A stretch of 64,000 bases of DNA from Muribaculaceae bacterium (GTDB lineage Bacteria > Bacteroidota > Bacteroidia > Bacteroidales > Muribaculaceae), in NCBI GenBank assembly GCA_017557425.1, contig JAFYYU010000018.1, positions 1-64,000 of the forward strand, given 5' to 3'. This document shows, piece by piece, positions 53,691-63,252 of the stretch (positions are counted from its first letter, which is position 1; every line of letters starts with the position of its first letter). Under the pieces are notes generated by a model, which worked only from the letters and a program-made list of their open reading frames with translations, had not been told where the DNA came from and searched no databases. Both the position numbers and the translations under genes were made by a program.

Positions 53691-53779
53691 ATGAAAAATA
53701 ATTAAAAAGCGCGTCAAAAGTTATCTTTTTCTCTCATCTTGCGCCCCGCAGGCAGCTGCACTCTCATCGCAAGGGCCAT

Positions 53780-53815
53780 AAAAAGTGCCGGAAGCATCTT
53801 GCCCCGGCACTTTTT
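53780..53815. terminator. Terminator of the peptidase cluster
   Basis: Perfect 12-bp arms AAAAAGTGCCGG and CCGGCACTTTTT with a 12-base loop supply a T-run on either strand, just after the end of the C10 peptidase gene. Confidence 0.9.
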
Positions 53816-53863
53816 GGAGTTGCCATATTTTAACACTCTAGCGAGAGTGTCATTCAGGATCAA

Positions 53864-55582
53864 TTACATTTGCAACAGCATGTCAATCAGAGAGGTCACG
53901 TCAGCAATGTTCACCTCACCATCCCTATCGACATCGGAAGCATCCAGGTTGATGCCCGTGGCATCACCAGAGAGCAGATAGTCGATGAGTGCAGTAACGT
54001 CGGCAATATTCACATCACCGTCATTGTCCACGTCACCCACAATGAACTGGGGATCGGGAGGAGTTACCCAATCGCCAACGGTGAAGGGCACGGGATCGTT
54101 GAGGAACCACATCCACTCATAGCTGCTGGCAAAGTAGGGCGACCATACCACGATGTAGTAAGTCTGACCCTCATAGAGGTTAGGATAAGCACCGCTCAGG
54201 TCAATAGTCGCAATTCCGTTATCCTCCATCTCGACGTTGGTAGTGGAAGAGTACACTGTGCTATAGGTATTACCACTCTTAGATACGATACCATAACGCA
54301 AAGTGCCGCTCCACTTGCCGCTCAATGCCTGCACGTCGATTGTGGCGCGTACGTCGTTGGCGGGCATAGTCTCTTGAACCAGATTGACAGCCTTCACGAC
54401 GGGACCGCCAATGTCGGTGGTGTCAGGGCAGATACCGATGATGGCAGCCTGATTGGCGTTAAAGCCCGAAGCATAGGGGTCATAGTCATAATCGCTCCTG
54501 GGCGACAACAGTTCCCAGTCAAAATAGGTGTTGTAGGCCTCAGGCTGGAAACCCCAGTTGACGTGTACCTTGCCGTTGCTGTCATAGCCATCAAGCACAA
54601 ATGCATGACCGATATTGCAGGCATTACCGCTGTTGTCAATGGTCCTATAACCCATATAATAGATGGGGCGGCCATTGTCAATCTCGTTGTACATCAATTC
54701 ATACCAGGACTGTGCATTATAGTAATTGCTCTTCTGCACATACTGGATGCCAGGGTTAAAGTTAAAGTAGGCAATGATGCCTTTAAACACATTCCTGAGG
54801 AGTGCGTCGCTGCTCTCACCCGAATAGATGGTATTGAAGGCAACACCGACTTCATAAACCAACTCAGAAACAGCTTGGGCATTGCTGGCATTCTCGCCGT
54901 AGCCATTCCTCATGTTGCTGTAGTTGTAAGTGTAGTCATTGAACTTTGCCGAAACAGTTACCTCATTGCCATCCAACATAAAGCTGTAGCTGTTCTCGCC
55001 AGAACCGCGGGAGGGATACCTCAGACCCTTCATGATGGTCGAGAAAGCAATGGGAACGCAACCGGCATAGCAGCGGCCATTGCTGGTCAGAGCATGGCTG
55101 GATCTGGGAACGTTGTTGTTGTAAGGGGGGAACTGATGCCAGTGAACCTCACCGCAGATGGGATACACACCATAGGGCTGCAGGTCGTAGGTGATGCGGG
55201 GAGCTTCCTGAGGGTTGTTACGCAACCACTCCAGATAATTCTGATAATTCTCGAGAATGAGCTTCATGGTCTCGGGAACCGTGTTCATGTCAAACGAGCC
55301 CTTGTCGCTGTAAGCCAGAATGGGAGTTGACACATCATCACCGGCAACTATCACAAAACCCTGAGCGCCATCACGGTTAAACACGTAGTAGTCATTCATG
55401 CCCTTCATGTTCCTGCCAACATAGTTCAAATGCATGTTGGAGGCACCCGAAGCATTGAAAGAACGGGAACCGGCAGTAAACTGCTTGGCTGTTGCCATGG
55501 CCTGGTCAACAGTCACAACCTTTGCGTCAATGCCCTGAGCGCACAACGCGAGCACCGATAAAAACAGTAAAAACTTCTTCAT
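53864..55582 (-). CDS. Secreted C10 (streptopain) family cysteine peptidase with C-terminal dockerin
   Basis: The 572-aa protein has a signal peptide (MKKFLLFLSVLALCAQGIDA) and a streptopain-type propeptide (about residues 21-140). The catalytic domain follows, with Cys175 in CYAGCVPIAFSTIMKG and His326 in NIGHAFVLDGYD, then VHVNWGF. After a beta-rich linker the last ~57 residues hold two dockerin-like repeats: DVDNDGDVNIADVTALIDYL and DVDRDGEVNIADVTSLIDML. C10 enzymes of Bacteroides degrade host and dietary proteins. It follows three M6 peptidases on the same strand. Two promoter-like boxes lie in the 410-base gap upstream, so it can be transcribed on its own. Confidence 0.9.
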   Translation of the reverse strand: MKKFLLFLSVLALCAQGIDAKVVTVDQAMATAKQFTAGSRSFNASGASNMHLNYVGRNMKGMNDYYVFNRDGAQGFVIVAGDDVSTPILAYSDKGSFDMNTVPETMKLILENYQNYLEWLRNNPQEAPRITYDLQPYGVYPICGEVHWHQFPPYNNNVPRSSHALTSNGRCYAGCVPIAFSTIMKGLRYPSRGSGENSYSFMLDGNEVTVSAKFNDYTYNYSNMRNGYGENASNAQAVSELVYEVGVAFNTIYSGESSDALLRNVFKGIIAYFNFNPGIQYVQKSNYYNAQSWYELMYNEIDNGRPIYYMGYRTIDNSGNACNIGHAFVLDGYDSNGKVHVNWGFQPEAYNTYFDWELLSPRSDYDYDPYASGFNANQAAIIGICPDTTDIGGPVVKAVNLVQETMPANDVRATIDVQALSGKWSGTLRYGIVSKSGNTYSTVYSSTTNVEMEDNGIATIDLSGAYPNLYEGQTYYIVVWSPYFASSYEWMWFLNDPVPFTVGDWVTPPDPQFIVGDVDNDGDVNIADVTALIDYLLSGDATGINLDASDVDRDGEVNIADVTSLIDMLLQM

Positions 55583-55750
55583 TGTAATAGTAACAAAAAT
55601 AATATCAAAAAATTAGTATCCAGTATATCCTTTCATCGTGTTTCACATGACTGCTGTGAAAAAAGAAAAAATGAGGTCAATCTTGTTGTACTCGAAGCTC
55701 AAGCCAACAATAATGGATTACACCTCACAATCTTTTTCTTTTCACGGCTA

Positions 55751-55758
55751 CAAAAGTA
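55751..55758 (-). promoter_or_regulatory. Possible proximal promoter of the C10 peptidase gene (-7 TACTTTTG)
   Basis: The minus strand reads TACTTTTG, 168 bases before the start. No good -33 box is present, so this is the weaker of two candidates. Confidence 0.35.
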
Positions 55759-55902
55759 GGCTATTCTACTGATACAACAAAATTTTAAGGGGTCAAATAA
55801 CCTAAACAACCTATTTTTTTCGTTTATAATGAAATAGACACCGCGTTTCACAACGCGATGTCCATTTAGGATGAATAGTATTAATATTTCCAACTTTGGT
55901 CG

Positions 55903-55910
55903 CAAAGTTA
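55903..55910 (-). promoter_or_regulatory. Promoter of the C10 peptidase gene (-7 TAACTTTG)
   Basis: On the minus strand TTTG (55931-55934), 20 bases and TAACTTTG fit the consensus. It predicts a ~315-base leader holding two stems: GACA/CGCG arms at 55837-55862 and TTTCAC/GTGAAA at 55641-55661. Confidence 0.65.
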
Positions 55911-55992
55911 CTACCGTTATCAATCTTAGCCAAAAATTTTTAGCTAAAATTTGTTATTGTTAATAACTATTTTCGGTAGGGGATCCGTCTGC

Positions 55993-58251
55993 TCAATTAT
56001 GACCTATATTGAGCAGTATGTCAATGAGGTTGGTTACGTCGGCTATATTGATATTGTCATCGCCATTGATATCAGCAGCATATAGATTGATCCCGCCCGC
56101 GTCACCACTGAGCAGGTAATCGATGAGGCTGGTTACATCGGCGATATTCACGGCACCGTCATCATTTACATCGCCCGGTATGTACTCGGGCTCTTCGGGC
56201 TCCCAGGTTGCCTCATAGCACACCTCGACATCGTCAATATAACAATACTCTGAAGAGCTGCCCATGGTCTGCTGGAGGCGCAGCATGATGGGCTTATCGG
56301 TGGGCAGTGAGGTGACCGTTGCCACTGCTGTCGAACCGGCAGCGACATAGAAAGAGTAAGGATACTCATCTAGGCCTTTCCATCTGCTACCATTGTTGAT
56401 GGAGTATTTGGGTGTGATTTCCACGCCTGCCGACGTGGGATTGTAAATCGTGAAGCGAACAATTTTGGGAATCTTGTTGAGGTTTGCGTCGGTGTTGAAG
56501 TAGCTGCCGTTCCTCATGGCAACGACATGTCCGTTAACCACTTGTGCGGTATCCACCACAGAACAGTTATAGAAGTCCCAATTGGCATAGACACCGGCCA
56601 CGCCCCGTTCGTTAAGGGTAGCGCCCACGGGCATCTTCTCGAAATCCTCGATGGAGCTCTTGGAGTTATCTTTCACCACGTCAAAGGTGATGATGCTGTC
56701 GGCCTCGGCGATGTTGATGAAGGCAAATTGGCTCAACTTGCCGTCCCACGTGCGCATATTGGGTTGAGTAGAGTTGGTGATGGAGGTGACACCAGAGACG
56801 CCAGGGAAGGGGTCATTGTAGCTGTCGCTCATGCCGTTGAAATTGGCCCTGAGCAACTCATAGTAATTGTGGTTGGGATTCGCATTGACCAGATTATTTT
56901 CCCAGACATCGACATTGGTCGAGTCCACACGCCAAATGAGCATACCCGGGCCAGCCAGATTCTTGTCCCACTTGATGCGCTGGCGGTTCTCGATGATGAA
57001 ATACTCACTCTCGTTTGCGGTATTCAGGCGGTAACCTGCGTTGCTCTTTTCAAGCCCTGGCACGGTGATTGTGCCCTCTCCCTCGATGAGGGCGGGTTGT
57101 GCAAAGCCCAAGGCATAGCGCTCAAACAGACTGTAACCCACGGGGTTGCGTCCATTGTTGTTCTTGAAGCCGCTGGCCATGATGGACCAAGTCATGGGAT
57201 ACTGTCGGCTAATACCGCCGCTGCCTTCACTGTCGGTATCATAAAAATCGGGCAGTCCCAAGCAATGACTGAACTCGTGGCATATCGTGCCAATACCGGC
57301 GACGTTATTGTAAACGATGTAATACTCATTTTCTTCACCTATCATATTTGTCGAGCAGGCATAGAGGCTGAAATTCACACCATCGAGTACGGGAGACTCG
57401 GTGAAATCTTTCATGTGAGGCCACAGGTAGTCCCTGTTGTTGGCGCTATAGTCCGAGCCATGTCCGGCAACCAAAAAGAACACCATATCGACGGTGCCAT
57501 CCTCGTCAGTGTCATACCGGCTAAAGTCCACCTCTGGATCAAGTGCCTCAAGAGCAGCATAAAAAATGGAGTCGCAATTGAACTGGTGGGCGTCGGTGCA
57601 TGCAAAAGGCACATCCACAGGTCCCAGGATGTCAAAGTGCGGGTCAAACTGCTGGAAAGAGTTGTCATAGTAGTAATCTCGCACGCTGCCCATGCAGTCA
57701 ATCCTGGTTCCTGCTGGAAGCGTGAAACCATCGTAGTCATGGCCATTAATCATGGCTTCATAGAAGTCAAGTGGCGTATAATTTGAAGGCACGTAGTCGT
57801 CAAATTTCCGGTCGGTGTAGTTGATCAGAATGATCAAGCCACGGAACTTGCTGTAGTCCATGTGGCCGCCGTGGCCTATGCCGCGCAACAGGTCGTTGCG
57901 GTGATTGAGCATCTTGGTTCCACGCTCTACCATCGAACGGCTTCTCAGGCCCTTAGGCACGCTGGCAAGATACATCTGGTCGGCAGCGGTGCGGTAATCG
58001 CGCGCAATGCATTCACTTGCAACCAGACGGTCACCGTCAAGACGGGCATAGGTGTAATAACCTGCCTCGTTCTTGACCACGGTGTAGCCATCGCTGGTAG
58101 TCAGGTAATTCAAGAACTCATCACCATGTAGAATCAGGGTGATTGTGGTTCCATCGGGTTGGGTCACTCTCGCTGGAGTGGGGTCAGCAGGGGTCGCATG
58201 TGCCAATACACACATAACCCCCATCGCAAAAAGCAACAGAGTCTTTTTCAT
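55993..58251 (-). CDS. Secreted M6-family metallopeptidase with C-terminal dockerin (copy 3)
   Basis: The 752-aa protein has a signal peptide (MKKTLLLFAMGVMCVLAHA) and a conserved N-terminal domain (VTQPDGTTITLILHGDEF). A calcium-loop-like DTDEDGTVDMVFFLVAGHG follows, then the zinc site HEFSHCLGLPD (His325, Glu326, His329, Asp335). A jelly-roll-like C-terminal region precedes two dockerin-like repeats, DVNDDGAVNIADVTSLIDYL and DINGDDNINIADVTNLIDIL. M6 (immune inhibitor A-like) peptidases degrade extracellular proteins. It is the third of three tandem paralogues; the gap to the previous one is 82 bases. Confidence 0.9.
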   Translation of the reverse strand: MKKTLLLFAMGVMCVLAHATPADPTPARVTQPDGTTITLILHGDEFLNYLTTSDGYTVVKNEAGYYTYARLDGDRLVASECIARDYRTAADQMYLASVPKGLRSRSMVERGTKMLNHRNDLLRGIGHGGHMDYSKFRGLIILINYTDRKFDDYVPSNYTPLDFYEAMINGHDYDGFTLPAGTRIDCMGSVRDYYYDNSFQQFDPHFDILGPVDVPFACTDAHQFNCDSIFYAALEALDPEVDFSRYDTDEDGTVDMVFFLVAGHGSDYSANNRDYLWPHMKDFTESPVLDGVNFSLYACSTNMIGEENEYYIVYNNVAGIGTICHEFSHCLGLPDFYDTDSEGSGGISRQYPMTWSIMASGFKNNNGRNPVGYSLFERYALGFAQPALIEGEGTITVPGLEKSNAGYRLNTANESEYFIIENRQRIKWDKNLAGPGMLIWRVDSTNVDVWENNLVNANPNHNYYELLRANFNGMSDSYNDPFPGVSGVTSITNSTQPNMRTWDGKLSQFAFINIAEADSIITFDVVKDNSKSSIEDFEKMPVGATLNERGVAGVYANWDFYNCSVVDTAQVVNGHVVAMRNGSYFNTDANLNKIPKIVRFTIYNPTSAGVEITPKYSINNGSRWKGLDEYPYSFYVAAGSTAVATVTSLPTDKPIMLRLQQTMGSSSEYCYIDDVEVCYEATWEPEEPEYIPGDVNDDGAVNIADVTSLIDYLLSGDAGGINLYAADINGDDNINIADVTNLIDILLNIGHN

Positions 58252-58333
58252 AGCCTTAAGTATTAGTCAGTTAATAACTATAAAGTAAAAAACTAGTTAA
58301 ACAAGTTTATTATTCTTATATTTTATGATAGTT

Positions 58334-60544
58334 TTAATCTAATATCAGTGCAATGATTGCGTTCACATCGGCAATGTTCACCTCACCGTCACCGTTAATA
58401 TCACCCGCCGGATTATTCTCACCATTCAGGATGTAGCCAACCACTGCATTCACGTCGGCGATATTAACTTCTCCGTCCTCGTTCACATCACCCTTAAGAG
58501 GCCATTCCTCCTCATAAAACAGCTGAATGTTGTCCAAATAGCAATAGACGCGGGTACTGCCTGCCGTCTGGTTAATACGGAGCATGATGGGATCGGTGGT
58601 GGGCAACATCAAGAGGACGGAATGGGACGACTTGGCTTCGACCGTGAGGATATTGTCACCCTGATCGGTCCACGTCTCGCCTCCATCCAACGAATAAGTA
58701 AACTTGAAGTTTGCCCTGGTTGTAGTGGGGTTATAGACCACGTAACGCACGGCATAGGGCTTTTGCGTCAGGGGCTTGGAGGTAGTCACCATGCTGGGAG
58801 TCTTCATGGCGACGGCACGCATGCCGTCACACTTGCCCTCGCCCGGCTCAACGACACTACACCTGGTGAAATCCCAGTTGCAGTAAGCACCACGCACATT
58901 CTTGGCATCCACATCATCGGTCACGGGAATATTCTCAAAATCCTCGATAACGTTCTGAATAGAGGAGCTGCTCTTCAATCGGAAGAAGATGTTGTTGCCC
59001 TCTTCGGCGATATCCATGATCGAGAAATCATTGAACGATTTGTCCCAAGTGAGCAGACTGGGGGTGGTGAAGTTGGTAATCGAGGTAACACCTGCAGAAC
59101 CGGGGAACGGGTCATATTCCGAATCCCGCCCCATGTAATTGGCCCTCAAGAGCTCGTAATACATATGGTTGGGGTTGCAGTTGACCGTATTTTGCCACCA
59201 CACGTTCACATTGCTGGAATCGACACGGGCCACCATCATGCCATGGCCAGGAAGGAACTTATCCCACTTGCCGGCCTGGCGGTTCTCAATGAGGAAGAAT
59301 TCGTTCTCATTAGGCGTGTTCAATCGGTAGCCGAGGTTGCTCTCGTCGAGCGGCTGCATGATGTAATTGTCTTCTTCCTCTAACAGCACAGGTGTAGTAA
59401 AGCCCAGGGCATAGCGTTCATACAGGCTATAGCCCACAGGATTGCGGCCATAGTTATCGCCGCTGCCGCCGGCCATGATTGACCAATTACCGGGGTTGCG
59501 GCTCTCACCACCGCTGCCGTCATAGTCAGTATCATACAGGTCAGGCAGGCCCAATACATGTCCGAACTCGTGGCAGAAGGTGCCGATGCCGTTCACGCTG
59601 TAGTAATTGGGATATCCTTCCCAACCGGCAATTTCGGTCGAGCAGGCATACAGGCCAAAGTTCACGCCATCGAGAGCAGGAGACCAATACAGGTAGTACA
59701 TGTGAGGCCACAGGTAGTTATCATCATTACCGCCGTAGTTGGCCGAGAAACCCGCTACCAGGAAGAACACCATGTCCACATATCCATCGCCATCGGTATC
59801 GTAATCGCTATAGTCGATGTCGTCATCAAGAGCGGCCAGAGCGGCATTGAAGATTTCGTCGGCGCGATTGGTGCTCTGGGGATAGCGGCACGAATACGGC
59901 ACATCAACGGGACCCACCACGTCAAAGTGCGGGTCAAAAATGTGATTGGAGTTATCGTAAAAGTAGTCGCGGACACTACCAGTCATGCGAACTGGACGGT
60001 TGTTGAGCGTGTAACCCGTGTAATCGTGGGTGTTGACCATGTCATCATAGAAGGCGTCGGGCTCGGGCATCGAGAATTTCTTGTCGGTGTAGTTGACCAG
60101 GATGATCAGGCCGCGGAAGTTTTCATAATCCATCAATCCGTCGGCACCCACACGGCGCATGGCACTGTTTCGGCTCCCCAGCATCTGGTTGCCGCTCCTT
60201 AACAGTTGTTTGTCTTTTAGCCCTTTGGGGGTCACGGCCAGGGCTGCCAAATCGGCTGCAGAGCGGTGCGACGGGTCGCGGGCGATGCGGTCGCCTGCCA
60301 CCAATCGGTCGCCGTCAAGCCTGGCATAGGTATAGAAACCTGCGGCATTTTTCAGGACCGTATAACCGTCAACCGTGGTTGTGAAGTGGAAGAACTCGTC
60401 ACCATGCAGGGTAATGGTGAGCCTGGTACCGTCAGGCTGCGTAACTTGAATTGGCATGTTGTCAGCGGGGACAGCTTGCACAGCAAGGCAAAACAGTCCC
60501 AAAAAGAACGACAAGATGAAATTTCTCATAACTTTACTATACAT
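58334..60544 (-). CDS. Secreted M6-family metallopeptidase with C-terminal dockerin (copy 2)
   Basis: The 736-aa protein has the same layout as its neighbours: a signal peptide (the better start is Met6, MRNFILSFFLGLFCLAVQA), the VTQPDGTRLTITLHGDEF domain, DTDGDGYVDMVFFLVAG, and the zinc site HEFGHVLGLPD (His325, Glu326, His329). The beta-rich region is followed by dockerin-like repeats DVNEDGEVNIADVNAVVGYI and DINGDGEVNIADVNAIIALI at the very end. It starts only ten bases after copy 1 ends, so the two are one transcript. Confidence 0.9.
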   Translation of the reverse strand: MYSKVMRNFILSFFLGLFCLAVQAVPADNMPIQVTQPDGTRLTITLHGDEFFHFTTTVDGYTVLKNAAGFYTYARLDGDRLVAGDRIARDPSHRSAADLAALAVTPKGLKDKQLLRSGNQMLGSRNSAMRRVGADGLMDYENFRGLIILVNYTDKKFSMPEPDAFYDDMVNTHDYTGYTLNNRPVRMTGSVRDYFYDNSNHIFDPHFDVVGPVDVPYSCRYPQSTNRADEIFNAALAALDDDIDYSDYDTDGDGYVDMVFFLVAGFSANYGGNDDNYLWPHMYYLYWSPALDGVNFGLYACSTEIAGWEGYPNYYSVNGIGTFCHEFGHVLGLPDLYDTDYDGSGGESRNPGNWSIMAGGSGDNYGRNPVGYSLYERYALGFTTPVLLEEEDNYIMQPLDESNLGYRLNTPNENEFFLIENRQAGKWDKFLPGHGMMVARVDSSNVNVWWQNTVNCNPNHMYYELLRANYMGRDSEYDPFPGSAGVTSITNFTTPSLLTWDKSFNDFSIMDIAEEGNNIFFRLKSSSSIQNVIEDFENIPVTDDVDAKNVRGAYCNWDFTRCSVVEPGEGKCDGMRAVAMKTPSMVTTSKPLTQKPYAVRYVVYNPTTTRANFKFTYSLDGGETWTDQGDNILTVEAKSSHSVLLMLPTTDPIMLRINQTAGSTRVYCYLDNIQLFYEEEWPLKGDVNEDGEVNIADVNAVVGYILNGENNPAGDINGDGEVNIADVNAIIALILD

Positions 60545-60554
60545 TCAAAAGTGT

Positions 60555-62822
60555 TCAACTGTTCAAAATAATGTCGATGATGGCATTGACATCGGCAATG
60601 TTCACCTCACTGTCACCATTCACATCGGCACGAGGGAATAATTCGAGGTAATCAAGATCTCTCAAAATAATGTCGATAATGACATTGACATCGGCAATGT
60701 TCACCTCATCGTCCCCGTTCACGTCGCCCGTATTAGTAGGCGCAGGGCCGCCAGCCTCACCCGTATAATAGAAAACCAGGTTATCCACATAATTGGCCAC
60801 ATTCTTGTTACCGGCCCGCTGATAGATTCGGAAACGGGCGGGTTGCGTGTTATTGAGGTCCAACAACCAATACAATCTGCTCTGGCTTTTTCCAGGGGCA
60901 TCGGCAGCGTCGGCTCCTTTAGAACTGGGAGCAATCACCCAGACGGGATTGCCTTCGGCATCGTTCTCCACCGAGTATTCCAATGAATACTTGGCATCAG
61001 TCGAAGACATGTTGAACACGGTCATTTCGGCCATGTAGATATTGTAATAGACCGGTGTGGTGCTGTAGAACAGGCTCGGTGTCTTTGTCATCACGCTGTT
61101 TAGACCAATGGCCTTATCCTCGCCTGGTGCGCGTACACCCGTCTTGTTGAATGACCAAGATGCAAAGCGTCCTTCAACGTTCTGGTCGGTCGTACCCGTT
61201 GAGACAGGCATGGTTTCGAAGTCCTCGACCAGGGCCGTAATCTCGTTTTCTCTCATCACATTGAAGGTGATGACATTATTATTCTCCTTGATGGCCAAAA
61301 TATTAAACTCATTCTCATAGCCGCCCCATGTGAGAAGGCTGGGAGCAGTATTATTGGTAAGCATGATATTGCCGGTTAAACCAGGGAAGGGGTCACTCGC
61401 CAGATCCCCATACGAGTTATTGCCGGCACGCAACAACTCGAAATAGTTATGCTCAGGGTTGCAGTTCACCTTGTTTCTGTTCCAGATACTCACGTTGGTG
61501 CTGTCCACGCGGGTCACCAGCATGCCATGACCTGGCAGATTGGAGTCCCAACCCGTCTTTTGGCGGTTCTCAATGGTAAAGAACTCGTTCTCGACAGGTG
61601 TGCGCAGGATGTAGCCCTCACGTGACGTGTTCACGGGGTTGAGCGTGTAGGTTCCCGACTGGGTGATGGTGATGGGGGTGGCCCATCCCAGGGCATAACG
61701 TTCATAGAAAGTGTAGCCCACCGGACTGCGGCCATAGTTATAGTCAGATCCGCCAGCCATCACGTCCCATCCGCCCGGGTCATGGCTTTGACCGCCGCCT
61801 TCCTCATAGTCGGTATCGTAAAAATCAGGAAGGCCCAACACATGGGAGAACTCATGGGCGACAGTACCGATGCCTTCAACAGTCACCGTGCTTGGGGTGC
61901 TCTCAAAGCCAAAGAGCTCGGTCGAACAGGCATAGCCGTCGAGTTTCTTGTTGTCAAAATAACGGTTGAGGGAACTCAGATTGGATGCATGGGGCCAAAG
62001 GTAGCCCTCATTATTACCCGAGAAGCTGGAAGCATAACCGGCCACCAAGAAATAGACCATGTCAATCTTCCCGTCATTATTGTTGTCATAATTAGTGAAA
62101 TCGACCTCCTCGTTAGCAGCTTTCAACGCATTTACGAATAAGGTGGTTGACAGACTCTGGCACTGGTTGGAGCGTGCCTGGGTGTTATTGGAGCCGTAGG
62201 TGGCACGATAAGGGCCATATACATCAAACGGGGGGCGAAACGCACCATTGGACTGATCGCTGAAATAATCGCGGACACTGCCGGGACAGCTCACATCACG
62301 ATCGGTGACGGGGTCATGGAAGCCCGTTAATCCCTCGCTGCTGAACATCTGGGTGTAAAAGGCCTTGGGGTCGTCGGCAGCGAAATGCTGATTGTAGAAG
62401 TCAACCAGTATCACCAGACCGCGGAAGTTGTCCAGGTCAAAGCTGGACAGGTCAATCTGGCGCCTGGCGCGGAGCAGGTGCCCCTGTGCGACGGCCGTCT
62501 CATCGACGAGACGCTTGGGCATAGCTGCCAAGAATTCCACCTCGGCCGCCCCGCGGTCACGGACATCGTGAGCAAGCATGCTGGTCGGCTCGAGCGTCAT
62601 GCCGTCGCGCTTGGCATACACGTAAGCGCCGGCATCATTCAACATGATTGTATAACCGTCGGTGGTGGTATTGAAGTGATAGAACTCGTCACCCACAAGG
62701 CAGACCGACAACATTGAGCCGTCAGGTTGAGGCATCAACACCGAGCCGCGATGGGCGGGATTGGCAGCGGCGTTGAAGCACATCAACACTGCCAGCAACA
62801 GTAGGGAAGATAATTTTCTCAT
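60555..62822 (-). CDS. Secreted M6-family metallopeptidase with C-terminal dockerin (copy 1)
   Basis: The 755-aa protein opens the peptidase cluster. It has a signal peptide (MRKLSSLLLLAVLMCFNAAA), MPQPDGSMLSVCLVGDEF, the calcium-loop-like DNNNDGKIDMVYFLVAG and the zinc site HEFSHVLGLPD (His323, Glu324, His327). It ends with dockerin-like repeats DVNGDDEVNIADVNVIIDII and DVNGDSEVNIADVNAIIDII. It is more diverged from copies 2 and 3 in its N-terminal third than they are from each other. Promoter candidate at 62931. Confidence 0.9.
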   Translation of the reverse strand: MRKLSSLLLLAVLMCFNAAANPAHRGSVLMPQPDGSMLSVCLVGDEFYHFNTTTDGYTIMLNDAGAYVYAKRDGMTLEPTSMLAHDVRDRGAAEVEFLAAMPKRLVDETAVAQGHLLRARRQIDLSSFDLDNFRGLVILVDFYNQHFAADDPKAFYTQMFSSEGLTGFHDPVTDRDVSCPGSVRDYFSDQSNGAFRPPFDVYGPYRATYGSNNTQARSNQCQSLSTTLFVNALKAANEEVDFTNYDNNNDGKIDMVYFLVAGYASSFSGNNEGYLWPHASNLSSLNRYFDNKKLDGYACSTELFGFESTPSTVTVEGIGTVAHEFSHVLGLPDFYDTDYEEGGGQSHDPGGWDVMAGGSDYNYGRSPVGYTFYERYALGWATPITITQSGTYTLNPVNTSREGYILRTPVENEFFTIENRQKTGWDSNLPGHGMLVTRVDSTNVSIWNRNKVNCNPEHNYFELLRAGNNSYGDLASDPFPGLTGNIMLTNNTAPSLLTWGGYENEFNILAIKENNNVITFNVMRENEITALVEDFETMPVSTGTTDQNVEGRFASWSFNKTGVRAPGEDKAIGLNSVMTKTPSLFYSTTPVYYNIYMAEMTVFNMSSTDAKYSLEYSVENDAEGNPVWVIAPSSKGADAADAPGKSQSRLYWLLDLNNTQPARFRIYQRAGNKNVANYVDNLVFYYTGEAGGPAPTNTGDVNGDDEVNIADVNVIIDIILRDLDYLELFPRADVNGDSEVNIADVNAIIDIILNS

Positions 62823-62930
62823 CTATATTAAGTTTATTTCAGTTTTTGGCTGGTTTTCACAACAAGTATTACAGCATGAGCCTGTTTGCACTTAGTTGGT
62901 TGACTTTCCTTTTCAAGGAATTGCAGCCTG

Positions 62931-62938
62931 CAAATTTA
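62931..62938 (-). promoter_or_regulatory. Promoter of the M6 peptidase operon (-7 TAAATTTG)
   Basis: The minus strand reads TAAATTTG, 108 bases before copy 1. The nearest TTTG is 16 bases away, shorter than ideal. Confidence 0.5.
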
Positions 62939-62978
62939 AGTCATTTTTTTATAGCAAAGGCTTAATTAATGGTTAAAA

Positions 62979-63039
62979 ATTTGCGTAAGCCTAATGCCAT
63001 GATGCTTACATCGATGGCTGAGGCGCCACCAAATTTATT
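62979..63039. repeat. Diverged fourth copy of the parA-upstream hairpin unit
   Basis: Aligns without gaps over 61 bases (about two thirds identical) to the units at 63253. Pairing is kept by compensatory changes: GCCAT/ATGGC replaces AACCAT/ATGGTT, GATG/CATC replaces AAAT/ATTT, and ATTT/AAAT replaces the outer AACATC/GATGTT. Confidence 0.65.
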
Positions 63040-63252
63040 CAAATATTGCCATTATCAGCCATTTTGCATCATCCTAGCAGCCTGATTCTGATCATTGAAG
63101 CATTATGTGGAACTTGTGTTAGGGTGCCCTAAAGGGTCAAAATGGAATGTTCCACGATTTATTAACAATTATGTTAAGTTTTAAACAATTCACCGATTTT
63201 AACGGAGTTTTTAGCTATTCTTAGAGTAAAAAATTGTTCCTTTGTAGTCGTG

